In this document: in pieces, positions 61,724-64,000 of the stretch
Layout of the letters: every line of letters begins with the position of its first letter
Position numbering within the stretch: position 1 is the first letter of the stretch
Assembly: GCA_903914415.1 (NCBI GenBank)
Contig: CAIWOY010000152.1
Location: 1-64,000 of the forward strand
Reading direction: 5' to 3'
Source of the DNA: an uncultured Phycisphaerales bacterium
GTDB taxonomy: Bacteria; Planctomycetota; Phycisphaerae; UBA1845; Fen-1342
Length of the DNA stretch: 64,000 nt
Translations under genes and position numbers: made by a program
The notes under the pieces: generated by a model
Seen by the model: the letters and a program-made list of their open reading frames with translations, nothing else
Databases searched by the model: none
What the model was told of the DNA's origin: nothing

Positions 61724-62297
61724 GCTGCCCGGCGACGGATGGGCCTCCGCCCTGAACCTGCTGCTGCCGGGCGGCGGACTCATTCTGATCGGCGCCCCCT
61801 GGTCGGGGCTGCTCATCGGACTGGCGTTCGCCGCGTGCGCAAACTTCGCGCTCGCCGCCGTCCTGCTGTTTCCGGACAGTTTCTCGCCGACGCACCAGGC
61901 GTTGGGCACCGGGCTGGCGGCGGGGGCCTACCTGGGCGCCCAGGTTCGCCTGGCGCAGACGCGGCGCCAAATGCGCGCCGCCGCCGCGGCTGCCTGGCGA
62001 CGCCGGATGCTCTGGCGGACGCGCGAGCTCGTCGAGCGGGGGGAACATGCCGAGGCGTTGCAGACGATCACGCCGCTGGCCGAGCGCTGGCCGGACGATC
62101 TCCACGTGGCCTACCGTGTGGCCCAGGTGCTGACGGAGGTAGGATCGGCGGACGCCGCCCAGGACGCGTGGCGGCGCGTCCGCGCGCTTGACCGGCACGG
62201 GCTTTACCGGGCGCAGATCGGCGCGGGCTTCCAGCGGCTGTCGCAGGGCGAACGGGGCGCTCCGGCCACGGGGGGCGCCGCGCGGCTGGGCGATTGA
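61704..62297 (+). CDS. Small membrane protein with C-terminal helical repeat
   Basis: The product of about 197 residues begins from a GTG (61704, with 61701 as alternative; GGAG at 61693-61696). It has two membrane helices (SALNLLLPGGGLILIGAPWSGLLIGLAFAAC...), then a charged helical part with TPR-like spacing (GEHAEALQTITPLAERWPDDLHVAYRVAQVL). The family is not recognised. It overlaps the GT gene by 20 bases, so the two are coupled. Confidence 0.65.
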   Translation: MATNTRELPGDGWASALNLLLPGGGLILIGAPWSGLLIGLAFAACANFALAAVLLFPDSFSPTHQALGTGLAAGAYLGAQVRLAQTRRQMRAAAAAAWRRRMLWRTRELVERGEHAEALQTITPLAERWPDDLHVAYRVAQVLTEVGSADAAQDAWRRVRALDRHGLYRAQIGAGFQRLSQGERGAPATGGAARLGD

Positions 62298-62466
62298 TTC
62301 CCCTACGCCGCGTGGTCGATAACAACCGTGGCGTCGGGCGTCTGCCTTGCTGGCCCCCGATGCGCGGCATAAGATCACTGCGTTCGAGACGTCCCGTAAA
62401 TCATGTCCGACCGCCGGGCAGGGCGCTTGCCTTGCCGGGCCTGGCGGCCGGTCGGAGTCTGGAAGC

Positions 62467-64000
62467 ATGTTTGAACGCTTCACCGATCGTGCCAGGAAGG
62501 TCATGGCGCTCGCCAACCAGGAGGCCCAGCGCTTCAACCACGAATACATCGGTACCGAGCACATCCTGCTCGGCCTGGTCAAGGAGGGCTCCGGCGTCGG
62601 GGCCAACGTGCTCAAGAACCTCGGCGTCGACCTGCGTAAGGTCCGCATGGAGGTCGAGAAGCTCGTCAAGAGCGGCCCCGAGATGGTCACGATGGGCAAG
62701 CTGCCCCAGACGCCCCGCGCCAAGCGCGTCATCGAGTACGCCATCGAGGAAGCCCGCAATCTCAACCACAATTACGTCGGCACGGAGCACCTGCTGCTCG
62801 GCCTGCTCCGCGAGCAGGACGGGGTCGCGGCTCAGGTGCTCATGAACCTCGGCCTCAAGCTCGAGGAGGTCCGCGAGGAAGTCCTCAACCTGCTCGGCGC
62901 GGGCGTCGAGGGCGAGGAAACCGCGGCGGCGGCGGCGGCGCCGGGAGAGCCCGCGGCCAAAGGCGGCCGCAGCAAGACCCCGGCCCTCGACTCGTTCGGC
63001 CGCGACCTCACCGAGCTGGCCCGCGAGGGCAAAGTCGACCCGTGCATCGGTCGGGTGGCGGAAATCGAGCGCGTCATCACCGTGCTTTGCCGCCGGGTCA
63101 AGAACAACCCGGTGCTCCTGGGCGAGGCCGGCGTCGGCAAGACCGCCGTCGTCGAGGGGCTCGCCCAGAAGATCGTCGCACGCCAAATACCCGAGCTGCT
63201 CTACGACCGCCGCATCGTGATCCTCGACCTCGCCCTCATGGTCGCCGGCACCAAGTACCGCGGCCAGTTCGAGGAGCGCATCAAGGCCGTCATGAACGAG
63301 GTCCGGCGGGCCCGCAATGTGATCCTCTTCATCGACGAGTTGCACACGCTGGTCGGCGCGGGCGGGGCCGAGGGCGCCATCGACGCGTCCAACGTGCTGA
63401 AGCCGGCGCTGTCGCGCGGCGAGATTCAGTGCATCGGCGCCACGACCTTCGACGAGTTCCGCAAGTACATCGAGAAAGACGCGGCCCTGGCCCGCCGCTT
63501 CCAGCCGATTCACGTGGAGGAGCCCTCGCTCGAGCAGACGCTCGATATCCTGAAGGGGCTGCGCGACCGCTACGAGGCGCACCACCGCGTGCAGATCACC
63601 GACGCCGCCCTGCGGTCCGCGGCCGAGCTGTCGCACCGCTACATCACTGGGCGGGTGCTGCCCGACAAGGCCATCGACGTGATCGACGAGGCCGGCGCGC
63701 GCGTCCGCATCAAGAGCATGACCCTGCCCCCGGACCTGGCCGACCTGGAGCGCGAGATCGAGCGCGTGGGCGGCGAAAAGGACGAGGCGGTCAAGAGCGC
63801 CGACTACGAGCGGGCCGCCGAGCTGCGCGACCGCTGCGAGACGCTCCGGCTGAAGAAGGAGTCCATCCAGCGCGACTGGAAGAGCGTCGCCAAGGAAACC
63901 GAGGGCATCGTCGACGAAATCGTCATCGGCGAAGTGGTCAGCCGCATGACCGGCATCCCGCTCACGCGTCTGGAGAAGGAAGAAGCCTCGCGCCTGCTCG
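62467..64000 (+). CDS. clpC: ATP-dependent Clp protease ATP-binding subunit ClpC (partial, 5' part)
   Basis: The frame runs off the right edge after about 511 codons. It starts [20 protein letters not shown], with two ClpN repeats up to about residue 145 ([30 protein letters not shown]). The first AAA+ module has Walker [12 protein letters not shown] (near residue 220) and Walker [12 protein letters not shown]. The middle domain includes a UVR motif ([15 protein letters not shown]), characteristic of ClpC as opposed to ClpA or ClpB. ClpC unfolds substrates for ClpP. Confidence 0.96.
   Translation, partial: MFERFTDRARKVMALANQEAQRFNHEYIGTEHILLGLVKEGSGVGANVLKNLGVDLRKVRMEVEKLVKSGPEMVTMGKLPQTPRAKRVIEYAIEEARNLNHNYVGTEHLLLGLLREQDGVAAQVLMNLGLKLEEVREEVLNLLGAGVEGEETAAAAAAPGEPAAKGGRSKTPALDSFGRDLTELAREGKVDPCIGRVAEIERVITVLCRRVKNNPVLLGEAGVGKTAVVEGLAQKIVARQIPELLYDRRIVILDLALMVAGTKYRGQFEERIKAVMNEVRRARNVILFIDELHTLVGAGGAEGAIDASNVLKPALSRGEIQCIGATTFDEFRKYIEKDAALARRFQPIHVEEPSLEQTLDILKGLRDRYEAHHRVQITDAALRSAAELSHRYITGRVLPDKAIDVIDEAGARVRIKSMTLPPDLADLEREIERVGGEKDEAVKSADYERAAELRDRCETLRLKKESIQRDWKSVAKETEGIVDEIVIGEVVSRMTGIPLTRLEKEEASRLL

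Overview
The window is about 64 kb of GC-rich bacterial chromosome. Several features point to a Planctomycetota bacterium, probably Phycisphaerae-like. These are an FG-GAP protein ending in two dockerin modules of the GDMNCDGRVTFADI type, a PEP-CTERM-like exported protein, a type II pseudopilin-like protein ending in a FADGHV motif, many lipoproteins, and split CDP-sugar and ABC-type polysaccharide genes. Taxonomy is inferred from these protein styles only.

Layout. 1-5.5 kb: the end of an unknown gene, then a huge secreted-type FG-GAP/CARDB/dockerin protein that seems to lack its N-terminus. 5.8-7.6 kb: ribosomal protein S1 (rpsA, minus strand). 7.9-14.8 kb: a plus-strand CDP-deoxysugar block (rfbF, rfbG, C-methyltransferase, SDR) followed by a lipoprotein and a split transketolase. 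14.9-19.7 kb: PEP-CTERM-like protein, esterase, pseudopilin-like protein and malQ. 19.8-43.5 kb: a large glycan locus. It holds a 1919-residue multi-domain glycosyltransferase, Wzt and Wzm (separated by two tandemly duplicated GT-C-like membrane proteins on the opposite strand), genes resembling the UDP-2,3-diacetamido-2,3-dideoxy-mannuronate pathway (WecB/WbpI, WbpE, WbpB and WbpD types), a flippase-like protein, a GT2, and two more polytopic GT-C-like proteins. 43.7-47.1 kb: tRNA-Leu(UAG) and topA. 47.1-50.5 kb: a scrambled region with a TPR gene, a truncated duplicate of its 3' end and a likely IS66 transposase remnant. 50.7-64 kb: mostly housekeeping genes (AlkA-like glycosylase, a TsaC/YrdC plus low-molecular-weight phosphatase fusion, rpiB, folD), small lipoproteins, a SGNH hydrolase, a POT transporter, a run of small minus-strand genes, a GT4 and the start of clpC.

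How it works together. The central 35 kb reads as a surface polysaccharide locus. It makes CDP-activated and UDP-activated unusual sugars, assembles them with large multi-domain and membrane-embedded glycosyltransferases, and exports the product through an ABC (Wzm/Wzt) route. Wzt carries a C-terminal domain of the type that recognises the glycan end.

The most interesting items are the 1919-residue enzyme, the split Wzm/Wzt pair with its GT-C duplication, the TsaC-phosphatase fusion next to rpiB, and a family of short palindromic repeats. One 33-bp copy of that family sits in frame inside a methyltransferase gene, and other copies supply the 3' ends of genes. I found no CRISPR array, prophage or complete insertion sequence.
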